A stretch of DNA of 64,000 nucleotides from Bacillus sp. AFS029637 (GCF_002584985.1 NZ_NUPZ01000010.1:233900-297899); one strand, 5' to 3'. Positions 19,660-29,329 are shown, counted from the first letter of the stretch. A program made the numbers and translations. Notes: a model not told the origin generated them from the letters alone.

Positions 19660-20346
19660 GTGGAAGAAAAAAAGCAACAAAATGTAACGATAAAAGGGAC
19701 AAAAGACGGGATAACGCTTCATTTAGATGATTGCTGTTCATTCTCTGAATTGCTAAGTGAATTGGACGAAAAGCTTTCTACGCATTACTATGGTGGTGAT
19801 GGGCACTCTTTAATTGAAGTGCACGTGAAAGTAGGCAATCGCTATTTAACAGAAGTCCAACAAGAAGAGATTCGTACGTTAATTCGTAATAAGAAGAATC
19901 TCGTTGTGGATTCAATTGAAAGTGATGTTATGACTAAAGCGGAAGCAATAGCTTGGAAAGAAGAAACAGAAATTGTCCCTATTTCCAAAATTGTTCGCTC
20001 TGGACAAGTTTTACATGTAAAAGGAAATTTATTGTTAATTGGTGATGTTAATCCAGGCGGAACGGTTATCGCTGGGGGGAATATTTTTGTTGTGGGATCA
20101 TTAAGAGGAATTGCACACGCCGGTTATGATGGAGATACGGAAGCTGTTATTGCGGCATCTGTTATGAACCCGATGCAACTTCGAATTAGTGATGTGACAA
20201 TGCGGGCTCCGGAAGAGAAAGAAGACGGAGCGGAGACGGCAGAATGTGCGTATATTAATGAGAATAATCACATTGTTGTCGATCGCCTGCAACTTCTCAC
20301 TCATCTTAGACCTAATTTAACAAAGTTAGAAAGGGGAATTGTATAG
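19660..20346 (+). CDS. minC: Septum site-determining protein MinC
   Basis: 228 aa. It inhibits FtsZ polymerisation near the poles. The C-terminal right-handed beta-helix domain with Gly-rich turns is clear ([38 protein letters not shown], about 119-156). GTG start with GGTGGGG 8 bases upstream. The gene ends 2 bases before minD, so the two are coupled. Confidence 0.95.
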   Translation: MEEKKQQNVTIKGTKDGITLHLDDCCSFSELLSELDEKLSTHYYGGDGHSLIEVHVKVGNRYLTEVQQEEIRTLIRNKKNLVVDSIESDVMTKAEAIAWKEETEIVPISKIVRSGQVLHVKGNLLLIGDVNPGGTVIAGGNIFVVGSLRGIAHAGYDGDTEAVIAASVMNPMQLRISDVTMRAPEEKEDGAETAECAYINENNHIVVDRLQLLTHLRPNLTKLERGIV

Positions 20347-20348
20347 CT

Positions 20349-21146
20349 GTGGGAGAGGCAATAGTAATTACATCTGGAAAGGGCGGAGTAGGTAAAACTA
20401 CAACGTCTGCGAACATTGGTACAGCCCTAGCGTTATCTGGAAAGAAAGTGTGCTTAATTGACACAGATATCGGTCTTCGAAACTTAGACGTAGTAATGGG
20501 GCTGGAAAACCGTATTGTATTTGATCTTGTTGATGTCGTTGAAGGGCGTTGCCGTTTACCTCAGGCTCTTATTAAAGATAAACGTTTTGATGATCTTTAT
20601 TTATTACCTGCAGCACAAACGAGTGATAAATCAGCGGTAACACCTGAACAAATGGATGAATTAATACAAGTATTACGTCAAGATTATGATTACATATTAA
20701 TTGATTGTCCTGCGGGGATTGAGCAGGGGTTTAAAAATGCGGTAGCTGGTGCGGATAAAGCAATTGTTGTTACGACGCCAGAAGTATCCTCAATGCGCGA
20801 TGCGGATCGTATTATCGGGCTTTTAGAAAAAGAGGATATTGAACCACCGAAACTTGTTATTAACCGTGTACGTAGTCATATGCTTCATGAACAGGATATG
20901 TTAGATGTTGATGAAATCGTACGTACATTGTCAATCGAGCTTCTTGGTGTTGTTGAAGATGATGATGAAGTTATTCGAGCTACAAATACAGGTGAGCCTG
21001 TAGCGTTGCAACCGAGCGGAAAAGCAGCGTTAGCTTATCGTAATATTGCAAGACGCTTGTTAGGTGAGAATGTACCATTACAAGCGTTTGAACAAGAAAA
21101 AGTATCGGTATTTACAAAGATGAAAAATTTCTTTGGAATCCGTTAA
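20349..21146 (+). CDS. minD: Septum site-determining ATPase MinD
   Basis: 265 aa. Deviant Walker A GKGGVGKTT at 10-18, switch II-type DCPAGIEQGF near 119, and a C-terminal amphipathic membrane-targeting helix FTKMKNFFGI. It recruits MinC to the membrane; in Bacillus it is placed at poles by DivIVA rather than by MinE, and no minE is seen here. GTG start, AAGGGGA upstream inside minC. Confidence 0.96.
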   Translation: MGEAIVITSGKGGVGKTTTSANIGTALALSGKKVCLIDTDIGLRNLDVVMGLENRIVFDLVDVVEGRCRLPQALIKDKRFDDLYLLPAAQTSDKSAVTPEQMDELIQVLRQDYDYILIDCPAGIEQGFKNAVAGADKAIVVTTPEVSSMRDADRIIGLLEKEDIEPPKLVINRVRSHMLHEQDMLDVDEIVRTLSIELLGVVEDDDEVIRATNTGEPVALQPSGKAALAYRNIARRLLGENVPLQAFEQEKVSVFTKMKNFFGIR

Positions 21147-21182
21147 AAGCACTTCGCACATATGCGAAGTGCTTTCTTTTTT
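21146..21182 (+). terminator. Terminator after minD
   Basis: Perfect 13-bp stem AAAGCACTTCGCA / TGCGAAGTGCTTT, CATA loop, T-rich tail. The left arm begins at the last base of the minD stop codon. Confidence 0.9.
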
Positions 21183-21210
21183 CTTCACATGAATATCTTT
21201 CTTTCCTAGC

Positions 21211-21238
21211 TCATACATATGTACAAACTGTATACAAC
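21211..21238 (+). promoter_or_regulatory. Candidate sigma-E promoter of spoIVFAB
   Basis: TCATACAT (21211-21218) and TATACAAC (21231-21238) resemble sigma-E elements (-10 matches CATACAAT at six of eight), but the 12-base gap is short. The operon is sigma-E controlled in B. subtilis. Confidence 0.4.
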
Positions 21239-21279
21239 TGTTTCTACTTAAATTAGCTTAGCGAAAGAAAGGAGACAGT

Positions 21280-22026
21280 ATGAAGAATAGACGTGTAGAA
21301 GAAATTAAAAAGCGGATTGCAAAAAGGAAGGCAGAGCAAGAAAGGATGGAGGAAGAGCAATATTTTGCTGGAGGGAATTTTGATAGCGAAACGGTATTTG
21401 TTGAAGAGGGAGAGAAGGAAATTCACCCGTTGTTCCGAAAAGAAATATTTTTCTTCAAAGTTTTATTATCAGCAATATTAGTTCTTTCTGTTGCTATTTT
21501 ATATAAAAATGCTCCTTCTACTTTTGATGGGGCTAAAGCTGTTACAGAGAGAGTGATGAAAGAGGAATTTCAGTTTGCTACTGTAGCGAAATGGTATGAA
21601 AAACAGTTTGGAAAACCTCTCGTCTTTTATTCGCCTAATGAGAAAAAGGAAGGGGCGATTCAACAAAAAGATTATGCAATTCCTGCTTCTGGAAAGGTAA
21701 TGCAAGGATTTCAAAAAAATGGCCAAGGTGTATTTGTCCAAACAGCTACAAATGCAACAGTTGAGTCAGTGAATGAGGGGTTGGTTGTTTTTGCAGGTAA
21801 GAAAGAGGAACTTGGAAATACAATTCAAATTCAGCATGCAGATGGCACTGAGTCATGGTATGCAAATTTAAATGACATGTCAGTAAAATTATATGATTAC
21901 GTTTCAAAGAAACAAAAAATTGGAACGGTAAGTAATGATGCAAATGATAAAAATGGGAAATTTTATTTCGCGATAAAAAAGAATGAAAAATTTATTGACC
22001 CGATTCAGGTGATTTCATTTGATTAA
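21280..22026 (+). CDS. spoIVFA: Stage IV sporulation protein FA
   Basis: 248 aa. A charged N-terminus (1-55), one membrane helix at about 58-76, and an extracellular M23/LytM-like domain (about 130-245: GKVMQGFQKNGQGVFVQT; NTIQIQHADGTESWYANLND). The LytM zinc residues are not evident, as expected for this non-enzymatic scaffold. It holds the protease SpoIVFB with BofA in the outer forespore membrane and is cut by SpoIVB to allow pro-sigma-K processing. Its end overlaps the start of spoIVFB by 8 bases. Confidence 0.93.
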   Translation: MKNRRVEEIKKRIAKRKAEQERMEEEQYFAGGNFDSETVFVEEGEKEIHPLFRKEIFFFKVLLSAILVLSVAILYKNAPSTFDGAKAVTERVMKEEFQFATVAKWYEKQFGKPLVFYSPNEKKEGAIQQKDYAIPASGKVMQGFQKNGQGVFVQTATNATVESVNEGLVVFAGKKEELGNTIQIQHADGTESWYANLNDMSVKLYDYVSKKQKIGTVSNDANDKNGKFYFAIKKNEKFIDPIQVISFD

Positions 22027-22879
22027 ATATAGAGATGTTTTAACGAAGATTTCAGTGCATCCGTTGTTTTGGGTTATTATTGTCATTGGTATTTTTACAG
22101 CGCGTTTTAAAGAGTTACTATTATTATTTTGTATTGTTCTCATTCATGAACTTGGGCACGCTTTTGCAGCAGCATATTATAATTGGCGTATTAAAAGAAT
22201 TCAGCTGTTACCGTTCGGTGGTGTGGCTGAGCTTGAGGAACACGGAAATAAGTCGTTGAAAGAGGAACTTGTTGTCGTAATTGCAGGACCTGTTCAACAC
22301 GTTTGGATGATGCTCGTTGGTTATGTACTGTTTGAAGCTGGTTGGCTTGGGACAGAGTTGTATTATTTCTTTATGTGGAACAATATAGTAATTTTAGCAT
22401 TTAATTTATTACCTATTTGGCCGCTTGATGGTGGAAAAGTACTATTTAATGTACTATCATATCGTTTTCCTTATTTACAAGCACATGAAAAGATGATGAA
22501 ATTGTCATGTGTTTTTTTTGGTGTAATATTAGGATGGCAGCTACTTTGGAATAGCAATAATATTATGATGTGGATACTGCTCATATTTTTGGCAGTGTCG
22601 TTATATCAAGAGTGGAAACAAAGACGCTATGCATTTATGCGCTTCTTATTAGAACGTTATTACGGGAATAAAAGAGGAATTGAAAAGATTGCACCTATTG
22701 AGGTGCAAACAGAAGATCGTTTATATACAATCTTCACGAAATTTCGCAGAGGATATAAGCACTCTATTATCGTCCATGGAAAATATAAAGAGCATTACAC
22801 GTTGGATGAGAATGAATTACTCTATGCGTATTTTACTGAAAAACGAACAACTTCATCTGTTGAAGAATTAATCGGTTAG
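22019..22879 (+). CDS. spoIVFB: Intramembrane metalloprotease SpoIVFB (pro-sigma-K processing)
   Basis: 286 aa site-2 protease. Zinc motif H43-E44-L-G-H47 in IHELGHAFAA and the third ligand D137 in LLPIWPLDGG; these numbers equal those known for the B. subtilis enzyme. About six membrane segments, then a cytoplasmic CBS-like C-terminus (from about 200). It removes the pro-sequence of sigma-K in the mother cell. TTG start with CAGGTGA 7 bases upstream, inside spoIVFA, so translation is coupled to that of its regulator. Confidence 0.96.
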   Translation: MIKYRDVLTKISVHPLFWVIIVIGIFTARFKELLLLFCIVLIHELGHAFAAAYYNWRIKRIQLLPFGGVAELEEHGNKSLKEELVVVIAGPVQHVWMMLVGYVLFEAGWLGTELYYFFMWNNIVILAFNLLPIWPLDGGKVLFNVLSYRFPYLQAHEKMMKLSCVFFGVILGWQLLWNSNNIMMWILLIFLAVSLYQEWKQRRYAFMRFLLERYYGNKRGIEKIAPIEVQTEDRLYTIFTKFRRGYKHSIIVHGKYKEHYTLDENELLYAYFTEKRTTSSVEELIG

Positions 22880-22906
22880 TGTTGACGATAGCACTAACCT
22901 TTTATT
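22874..22906 (+). terminator. Terminator after spoIVFB
   Basis: 8-bp stem GGTTAGTG / CACTAACC, 10-base loop, TTTTATTATT tail; includes the stop codon. Confidence 0.75.
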
Positions 22907-22946
22907 ATTGTAAAAGCAAAGAAGATTATAAAGTGAGGAAATAATT

Positions 22947-24335
22947 TTGAAAACGTTATATATGAATTATGCTGGATCGGAAAAGCGAGTTGCAATTGAA
23001 GAAAAGAAAAAAATTGTTGAGTTGTTATGGAAACGAAATGAAGAGCAAGAAATTGTCGGACATATTTATGTTGGACGTATCGCAAGGACAATTGCCGGCA
23101 TGAACGCGGCATTTGTAAATATCGGTTTAGAAAAACATGCATACCTCTCATATGATGATGTGCCATCTTCCTATCGTATACATGAAGGACAAGCGGTGCT
23201 CGTACAGGTTGTGAAAGAGGCAATTGATACGAAAGGGCCTAAATTGACAGCGAATATAGAGTTTACAGGGAAATATGTTGTTTATATGCCGTTTGATGAA
23301 ATGCGCGCTGTTTCTCGGAAAATAAAAAATAATAAAAGAAGGCAAGAGTTACTTCAAATTGAGGTAGAAGGAACAGGAGGATATATTTTCCGTTCTGCTT
23401 CTGAAAAAGGACCAATTGAAGAAATACAGGCTGAAATGCAAAGGCTGCAGCAGTTATATGAAGAGTTAAAAAGAAAAGAGAGCCAGGGGAAAGCACCATT
23501 ATTACTTCATCGACCAGCGACCTTTTTAGATCGTGTATTTCAAGAGAACCCAATTGAAACAATTGAAAAAGTAGTTGTAGATACAAGAAGTATAATAAAA
23601 GAATTAGAAGAGAAGCTTGGGGGAGAAAAAGTATCTTTTTATAACGAAAAGTTTTCTATGTTCAGTCATTTTGGTGTGGATCGTGAAATTGAAAAAGCAC
23701 TTCAAAAAATTGTATGGCTACAAAATGGCGCGTATTTAATTGTAGAACAAATGGAGACGATGACGGTAATTGATGTGAATACGGGCAAGTTTACTGGAAA
23801 ACAAAATTTACAAGATACAGTTCTTCGCACAAATGAAATAGCTGCTGAAGAGATTGCGCGCCAATTAAGACTTCGTGATATTGGTGGTATGATATTAATT
23901 GATTTTATTAATATGAAAAGAAAAGAAGATAAAGAAAAGGTAAGAGAATGCCTCATAGCTGCTATGCAAAATGATCGCACGTATACAAGAGTGCTTGGGT
24001 TTACTGAGTTAGGGATTTTGGAGATGACACGTAAACGTAAGAAACATTCTTTACGTGACGTATTACTAGAAGAGTGTGTGCCTTGCAAAGCGACGGGCTA
24101 TGTTATGTCGTATGAAACAATTGCATATGAGTTAGAGAGAGAACTCATCACATATGGCAATATAGAAGATGAAGCAGTATTAATCGCCGCACCTAAAGAA
24201 CTGCAAAAACAATTTTTACAAAAAGAATTACAAAAAAATATTCCATTTGAAATTTATTTCAAAGATGATATGATCGAAAAGTACGCTATTATCCGTTTTG
24301 GGAGTAAAAAAGAAATTATAGAACGGAAAAAATAG
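22947..24335 (+). CDS. rng: RNase E/G family endoribonuclease
   Basis: 462 aa, close to RNase G length. N-terminal S1 RNA-binding domain (about 36-105, GHIYVGRIARTIAGMNAAFVNIG), 5'-sensor/RNase H-like region, and the DNase I-like catalytic domain with metal aspartates D276 (VIDVNTGKF) and D319 (ILIDFINM). The zinc-link CPxC-like pair is ECVPC (C377, C380). No long C-terminal scaffold, so it would not form an E. coli-type degradosome. TTG start with GTGAGGAA 6 bases upstream. B. subtilis lacks this family and relies on RNases Y and J; here it sits between spoIVFB and rplU. Confidence 0.93.
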   Translation: MKTLYMNYAGSEKRVAIEEKKKIVELLWKRNEEQEIVGHIYVGRIARTIAGMNAAFVNIGLEKHAYLSYDDVPSSYRIHEGQAVLVQVVKEAIDTKGPKLTANIEFTGKYVVYMPFDEMRAVSRKIKNNKRRQELLQIEVEGTGGYIFRSASEKGPIEEIQAEMQRLQQLYEELKRKESQGKAPLLLHRPATFLDRVFQENPIETIEKVVVDTRSIIKELEEKLGGEKVSFYNEKFSMFSHFGVDREIEKALQKIVWLQNGAYLIVEQMETMTVIDVNTGKFTGKQNLQDTVLRTNEIAAEEIARQLRLRDIGGMILIDFINMKRKEDKEKVRECLIAAMQNDRTYTRVLGFTELGILEMTRKRKKHSLRDVLLEECVPCKATGYVMSYETIAYELERELITYGNIEDEAVLIAAPKELQKQFLQKELQKNIPFEIYFKDDMIEKYAIIRFGSKKEIIERKK

Positions 24336-24350
24336 TTAGTAGAAGATTCA

Positions 24351-24380
24351 TTGACAATAGTCAACGAATTATGGTAACAT
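24351..24380 (+). promoter_or_regulatory. rplU operon promoter
   Basis: Consensus TTGACA at 24351-24356 and extended -10 TGGTAACAT (hexamer 24375-24380) with an 18-base spacer. It follows the end of rng by 15 bases, giving the ribosomal genes their own strong start. Confidence 0.85.
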
Positions 24381-24386
24381 CTTTAT

Positions 24387-24495
24387 GTTATAGTTTATAG
24401 CACCTAAACGGCTATATGCTACAACCGCACAAAACAGGTTCCCTAAAGGCATTTATGTCTACCTCGTTTTTGGCGAGTCTTAGTAATTAAGAGGA
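24387..24495 (+). ncRNA. L21 ribosomal protein leader
   Basis: About 115 untranslated bases between the promoter and rplU, of the kind known as the L21 leader in Firmicutes. A hairpin CTCGT TTTTGG CGAG at about 24462-24476 precedes the ribosome site GAGGAGGTG. It is thought to bind L21 or another product of the operon for autogenous control. Identification rests on position and family knowledge; a covariance-model search would settle it. Confidence 0.7.
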
Positions 24496-24504
24496 GGTGC
24501 AAGT

Positions 24505-24813
24505 ATGTACGCAATTATCGAAACAGGTGGAAAACAAATTAAAGTTGAAGCTGGTCAAGCAATCTACATTGAAAAATTAGATGTTGAAGCTGGTGAAACT
24601 GTTACTTTTGACAAAGTTCTTTTCGTTGGTGGCGAAAACGTTAAAGTTGGTAGCCCAGTTGTAGAAGGTGCAACAGTTACTGCGAAAGTTGAAAAACAAG
24701 GTCGCGCTAAGAAAATCATCGTTTTCAAATACAAAGCGAAAAAGAACAATCGTAAGAAACAAGGTCATCGTCAACCTTACACTAAGCTAGTTGTTGAAGC
24801 TATCAACGCTTAA
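24505..24813 (+). CDS. rplU: 50S ribosomal protein L21
   Basis: 102 aa, full length. The start [17 protein letters not shown] and the C-terminal signature [15 protein letters not shown] are typical of bL21. Ribosome site GAGGAGGTG before the ATG. First gene of rplU-prp-rpmA. Confidence 0.98.
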
Positions 24814-24824
24814 TTCTGGTTAAC

Positions 24825-25169
24825 ATGATTAAAATTACGATAAGTCGCACGAAATTAGGAAGTATCCAATCATTTAAAATGACTGGACATGCCAATTATG
24901 CGCCACATGGACAAGACCTTGTCTGTGCTGGAACTACAGCGGTTGTGTTTGGTTCTATAAATGCAGTGGAAGAACTTTGTAATGTGCAGGCAACTATTGA
25001 ACTCGGAAGTGATGGCGGATTCTTGACGTATGAATTGCCTAATGATTTAGACGTTCATGCAGCAGAAAAAGCACAAACGCTTTTAGAAGGATTGGTTGTT
25101 TCGCTTAAGACGATCGAACTTGATTACGGAAAGTATATCCGTTTAATAGAAAAAGTGCAGGAGGTGTAA
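24825..25169 (+). CDS. prp: Ribosomal-processing cysteine protease Prp (YsxB)
   Basis: 114 aa. The catalytic pair H22 (MTGHANYAPHG) and C34 (QDLVCAGTTAVVFGS) falls at the positions known in Staphylococcus aureus Prp. Prp removes an N-terminal extension from ribosomal protein L27, an essential step in Firmicutes. The next gene, rpmA, encodes an L27 with exactly this extension. Genes are 11 bases (from rplU) and 3 bases (to rpmA) apart. Confidence 0.96.
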   Translation: MIKITISRTKLGSIQSFKMTGHANYAPHGQDLVCAGTTAVVFGSINAVEELCNVQATIELGSDGGFLTYELPNDLDVHAAEKAQTLLEGLVVSLKTIELDYGKYIRLIEKVQEV

Positions 25170-25172
25170 CGT

Positions 25173-25463
25173 ATGTTAAGATTAGATCTTCAGTTTTTCG
25201 CATCTAAGAAAGGTGTAGGTAGTACAAAGAACGGTCGTGACTCTCAGTCAAAACGTCTTGGTGCTAAACGCGCAGATGGTCAAACGGTTTCAGGTGGTTC
25301 AATTCTTTACCGTCAACGCGGTACAAAAATTTATCCAGGTGTTAACGTTGGTCGTGGTGGCGATGACACTTTATACGCGAAAGTTGACGGCGTAGTACGC
25401 TTTGAGCGTCTTGGCCGTGACCGCAAACAAGTGAGCGTATATCCTGTTGCTCAAGAAGCATAA
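25173..25463 (+). CDS. rpmA: 50S ribosomal protein L27 with cleavable N-terminal extension
   Basis: 96 aa. bL27 core [21 protein letters not shown] is preceded by MLRLDLQFF, the extension cut by Prp after the paired Phe in Firmicutes. The mature N-terminus reaches the peptidyl-transferase centre, so uncut protein would be expected to interfere. GGAGGTG upstream lies at the end of prp. Confidence 0.98.
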   Translation: MLRLDLQFFASKKGVGSTKNGRDSQSKRLGAKRADGQTVSGGSILYRQRGTKIYPGVNVGRGGDDTLYAKVDGVVRFERLGRDRKQVSVYPVAQEA

Positions 25464-25473
25464 GAACTCACGG

Positions 25474-25507
25474 AAAACTCTAACCTGAGTGCAGGTTAGA
25501 GTTTTTC
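25474..25507 (+). terminator. Terminator after rpmA
   Basis: Perfect 14-bp stem AAAACTCTAACCTG / CAGGTTAGAGTTTT, AGTG loop, T run. spo0B begins 20 bases later, so spo0B-obg may also need read-through or a separate promoter. Confidence 0.92.
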
Positions 25508-25526
25508 TATATTAAGGGGTATCTCA

Positions 25527-26075
25527 ATGAATGAAAAATGGACAATTATAGATGCATTGCGCCATTCAAGACATGATTGGCTCAATCGTATGCAGATGGT
25601 GAAAGGAAACCTTTCCCTTGGAAAAGTGGAAGAAATTCATAGTCTCATCGATCGTTTTGTCCAAGAAGCGAGACAAGAATCCAATCTGATGGGGCTATCA
25701 ATGCCTTTATTTTCAGAGTGGATTTTAACATATAATTGGAAACAGCAGCCGTGCTTATTGGAGTACGAAGTATTAGGGAATTTACATAACTTATCTCACT
25801 TAGATGAGACTGTATGTACATGGACGAATCAATTTTTCTCAATGCTTCAGCATAGTTTAGACGTATATGTTGAAAATTATGTTTGTATCACAATTGAATG
25901 TGACGCGGAGAATGCTCGTTTCTTTTTTGATTTTCGTGGTAAGCTAACGAGTGTAGAAGAACTACAGAATTGGCTTGCGAACCAAAACAATAAATGGTAT
26001 TCCATTTCTTATACAGTAAGAGACGAAGAAGTCTCGGTTATATTACAACCAATTGAAAAAAGTGTGGTGAAATAA
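25527..26075 (+). CDS. spo0B: Sporulation initiation phosphotransferase Spo0B
   Basis: 182 aa. The phosphorylated histidine is H16 in [21 protein letters not shown], the H-box of a four-helix bundle; a degenerate ATPase-like domain follows. Spo0B passes phosphate from Spo0F to Spo0A in the phosphorelay. AAGGGG upstream of the ATG. Stop and obg start overlap as TAATG. Confidence 0.94.
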   Translation: MNEKWTIIDALRHSRHDWLNRMQMVKGNLSLGKVEEIHSLIDRFVQEARQESNLMGLSMPLFSEWILTYNWKQQPCLLEYEVLGNLHNLSHLDETVCTWTNQFFSMLQHSLDVYVENYVCITIECDAENARFFFDFRGKLTSVEELQNWLANQNNKWYSISYTVRDEEVSVILQPIEKSVVK

Positions 26076-27361
26076 TGTTTGTAGATCAGGTCAAGATATA
26101 TGTAAAAGGCGGCGACGGTGGTAACGGAATGGTTGCGTATCGTCGTGAGAAGTATGTTCCTAAAGGTGGCCCAGCAGGTGGCGACGGTGGTAAAGGTGCA
26201 GATGTTGTTTTCATTGTTGAGGAAGGCTTACGTACATTAATGGACTTCCGCTACCAACGTCATTTCAAAGCTGATCGTGGTCAGCACGGAATGAGTAAAG
26301 GGCAGCACGGTCGTAAATCTGAAGATTTACTTGTAAAGGTTCCACCGGGAACAGTAGTAAAAGATGAAAAAACTGGTCAAATTCTTGCCGATTTAGTAAC
26401 GCATGGACAAACTGCTGTAATCGCAAAAGGTGGCCGCGGTGGCCGTGGTAACTCACGTTTCGCAACAGCTACGAACCCAGCGCCAGAAATCGCTGAGAAC
26501 GGGGAACCAGGTCAAGAGCGTGATGTCATTCTAGAACTTAAAGTACTAGCAGACGTTGGACTTGTTGGATTCCCAAGTGTAGGTAAATCTACATTGTTAT
26601 CTGTTGTATCATCAGCGCGTCCGAAAATTGCAGAGTATCACTTCACAACAATCGTTCCAAATCTTGGTGTTGTTGAAACGGGTGATAACCGCAGCTTCGT
26701 TATGGCTGACCTTCCTGGACTAATTGAAGGCGCACATGCTGGCGTTGGACTTGGACACCAATTCTTACGTCATATTGAGCGTACACGTGTAATCGTGCAT
26801 GTTATTGATATGTCTGGTTTAGAAGGCCGTGATCCATATGAAGATTACGTAACGATTAATAATGAATTAAAAGAATACAATCTTCGCTTAACTGAGCGTC
26901 CGCAAGTTGTTGTTGCAAACAAAATGGATATGCCAGATGCAGAAGAAAACTTACAAGCGTTTAAAGAGAAAGTGGGAGACGAAGTAAAAATCTTCCCAAT
27001 CTCAGCTGTAACGAAACAAGGTGTTCGTGACTTACTGTTTGAAGTAGCGAACTTAATAGAAACAACACCTGAATTCCCAATACATGAAGTTGTGGATGAG
27101 TCTGATACAAGTGTAATGTACAAATTTGAGACTGAAGGTGTTAAATTTGAAATTACACGTGAAAGTGATGGCACGTTTGTTATTTCTGGTTACGATATCG
27201 AGAAGACATTCAAAATGACGGACTTCTCACGTGATGAATCTATACGTCGTTTCGCTCGTCAAATGCGCGGAATGGGTATTGATGAAGCGCTTCGTGCACG
27301 TGGTGCAAAAGACGGAGATATTGTAAAAATTCTTGAATATGAATTTGAATTTATCGATTAA
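26075..27361 (+). CDS. obg: GTPase Obg (CgtA)
   Basis: 428 aa. Gly-rich Obg fold at 1-158 ([21 protein letters not shown]), G domain with GFPSVGKST (about 165-173), [10 protein letters not shown] and ANKMD, and the C-terminal OCT domain (about 345-428). It acts in 50S assembly and, in B. subtilis, in stress and sporulation signalling. Coupled to spo0B by a TAATG overlap. Confidence 0.97.
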   Translation: MFVDQVKIYVKGGDGGNGMVAYRREKYVPKGGPAGGDGGKGADVVFIVEEGLRTLMDFRYQRHFKADRGQHGMSKGQHGRKSEDLLVKVPPGTVVKDEKTGQILADLVTHGQTAVIAKGGRGGRGNSRFATATNPAPEIAENGEPGQERDVILELKVLADVGLVGFPSVGKSTLLSVVSSARPKIAEYHFTTIVPNLGVVETGDNRSFVMADLPGLIEGAHAGVGLGHQFLRHIERTRVIVHVIDMSGLEGRDPYEDYVTINNELKEYNLRLTERPQVVVANKMDMPDAEENLQAFKEKVGDEVKIFPISAVTKQGVRDLLFEVANLIETTPEFPIHEVVDESDTSVMYKFETEGVKFEITRESDGTFVISGYDIEKTFKMTDFSRDESIRRFARQMRGMGIDEALRARGAKDGDIVKILEYEFEFID

Positions 27362-27391
27362 GACTGCCGAAATATGGCGGTCTTTTTTTTA
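27361..27391 (+). terminator. Terminator after obg
   Basis: 8-bp stem AGACTGCC / GGCGGTCT (one G-T pair), followed by T8. In B. subtilis pheB-pheA follow obg; here the transcript stops and an inserted module begins. Confidence 0.85.
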
Positions 27392-27500
27392 TCCGTAAAA
27401 GTCAGATTGATATAGGAAAAAATCCCCACTGGTTAAATTTTCATTTTATAATGGGAAAAGGAGTGATTTTAGAACTATATTTTACGGGGAGAAAAAGAAT

Positions 27501-28208
27501 ATGTATAAAATATTAATTGTAGAAGACGATGAAAAAATCGCGGGGATATTAGAGGAGCATTTAGAAAGGTATGGCTACCAGTCATTTAGAGCAAGTAATT
27601 TACGTCATATAAAAGATGAGTTCGTAAAAGTGAATCCACATCTCGTATTACTGGATATTAATTTACCGTACTTTGATGGTTTCTATTGGTGTCGTCAAAT
27701 CCGAAGTGTATCGAATGCGCCGATTATTTTTGTTTCTGCAAGAACAGGGGAAATGGATCAAGTAATGGCAATTGAAAATGGCGGAGATGATTACATTACG
27801 AAGCCATTCCATTTAGATATTGTAATGGCTAAGGTGAAAAGTGCACTTCGTCGTGGGTATGGTGAGTACGCTTCTGCGGCAGAGAGCGATTGCTTAGGTG
27901 TTAATGGACTGTTGTTATTCCCGTCCCAACACGTTGTTGAGTGGCAAGGGCAACAAACAGAACTGACAAAAAATGAATTTTACTTGTTAGAGTGTTTAAT
28001 GAAACAGGCGAATCAATATGTAACGCGCGAAGAACTGTTAGAAGCTTTGTGGGATGAAGTAGCATTTGTTGATGATAATACATTAACCGTAAATGTGAAA
28101 CGTGTAAGGAAGAAACTAGAGGAGCTAGGCATTAAAAATGCAATTGTAACGAAACGTGGATACGGTTATGCGCTTCTTACAGAGTGGGGCGCAGGGAATG
28201 AAGGTTAA
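27501..28208 (+). CDS. OmpR-family response regulator of a Bce-like module
   Basis: 235 aa. Receiver domain with phospho-acceptor D52 (VLLDINLPYFDG), acidic pair E8/D9/D10, conserved T/S and K105-type lysine (YITKPF), then a winged-helix DNA-binding domain (about 135-228, LTKNEFYLLECLMKQANQYVTREELLEALW). It resembles BceR/GraR regulators that control antimicrobial-peptide ABC transporters. Its stop overlaps the kinase start by 11 bases. The target peptide cannot be told from the sequence. Confidence 0.9.
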   Translation: MYKILIVEDDEKIAGILEEHLERYGYQSFRASNLRHIKDEFVKVNPHLVLLDINLPYFDGFYWCRQIRSVSNAPIIFVSARTGEMDQVMAIENGGDDYITKPFHLDIVMAKVKSALRRGYGEYASAAESDCLGVNGLLLFPSQHVVEWQGQQTELTKNEFYLLECLMKQANQYVTREELLEALWDEVAFVDDNTLTVNVKRVRKKLEELGIKNAIVTKRGYGYALLTEWGAGNEG

Positions 28209-29280
28209 AAATTATCTCATAGACCGATTTTCTTTACTTCTTTCTTATATTGTTAGTCTTTGTTTATTTGGGCTCGTATTGCAGTTGCAAAATCTTTTAG
28301 AAAAGCGATCCATTGATTGGAGTACGTGGTTATACGGACTTTTATTAGGGACAGTTGTGTTTACTGTATACCTCATTTACGATTACCGAAAACGGAGTGT
28401 GTTTTTAAAGAGAATTGAAAAATATGTTGCTGGTGGAAATACATTACATGACTCGTTACTTATTGATACTTCTTATACATCAGAGCAAGAGTTGATCGTT
28501 GAATCATTTACTTTGTTAAGACAGCAATATATGAATGAAGTTCATAAACAACATACGAAAGAGCAACAGCAAATGATATTTATGAACCAATGGATTCATC
28601 AAATGAAAACACCGGTATCTGTTATAGAGTTACTATTACAGAAGTTTGGTAAAGAGCATCGTGAAGCAAGAACAACAGTTGAAAGTATTCGTGAAGAAAA
28701 TAATCGTATACTTAATGGTTTAGATTTAGCATTACATATGGCAAGGCTAGAGCAGTTTGCGAAAGATTATAAAGTAGAAGTAGTAAATGTGATAGATGTC
28801 GTGCGAGGCATTATTAATGAGAATAGAAAGTCTTTTATTCAATCGTCTGTATTTCCGAAAGTGATGTTTGAAGAAGATACTTGTGTGGTTGCATCTGATA
28901 GAAAATGGCTGAGCATTGCTATCGGTCAAATTGTTGTAAATGCAATTAAGTATACGAAAATTTCAGAAGCAGAGAAAAAAGAAATTCAATTTCAAATTGA
29001 AGAGAAAGATCAAAAGGTGTTACTGCATATTAAAGACAATGGAATCGGTATTCCAGAGCAAGATGTAAAGCGTATATTTGATCCGTTCTTTACGGGAATA
29101 AATGGCCGTAAAACGCGAGAAGCTACCGGGATGGGTTTATATATTACGAAGGAAATTTGCGATAATTTACATCATGGAATGTATGTGCAATCGGCTGAAG
29201 GGGAAGGGGCAACATTCACGTTCCAATTTGCAAAAGATGAAGAATATCATACATTAATGAGAAAAATGACAAAACTGTAA
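28198..29280 (+). CDS. Intramembrane-sensing histidine kinase (BceS-like)
   Basis: 360 aa from the ATG at 28198; an earlier in-frame start lies within the regulator gene. Two membrane helices (about 11-30 and 44-61) are joined by a short outer loop and there is no extracellular sensor domain, the mark of kinases that sense through an ABC transporter. Phospho-histidine H134 in WIHQMKTPVS, N-box EIGQIVVNAIKYT-like, DNGIGIPEQ and GMGLYITKEI ATP motifs. Partner of the regulator directly upstream. Confidence 0.9.
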   Translation: MKVKNYLIDRFSLLLSYIVSLCLFGLVLQLQNLLEKRSIDWSTWLYGLLLGTVVFTVYLIYDYRKRSVFLKRIEKYVAGGNTLHDSLLIDTSYTSEQELIVESFTLLRQQYMNEVHKQHTKEQQQMIFMNQWIHQMKTPVSVIELLLQKFGKEHREARTTVESIREENNRILNGLDLALHMARLEQFAKDYKVEVVNVIDVVRGIINENRKSFIQSSVFPKVMFEEDTCVVASDRKWLSIAIGQIVVNAIKYTKISEAEKKEIQFQIEEKDQKVLLHIKDNGIGIPEQDVKRIFDPFFTGINGRKTREATGMGLYITKEICDNLHHGMYVQSAEGEGATFTFQFAKDEEYHTLMRKMTKL

Positions 29281-29329
29281 GATAACAAAACTTTTTGTAA
29301 GGGAAATCACTCGTTTCTTTTTCTTATTT

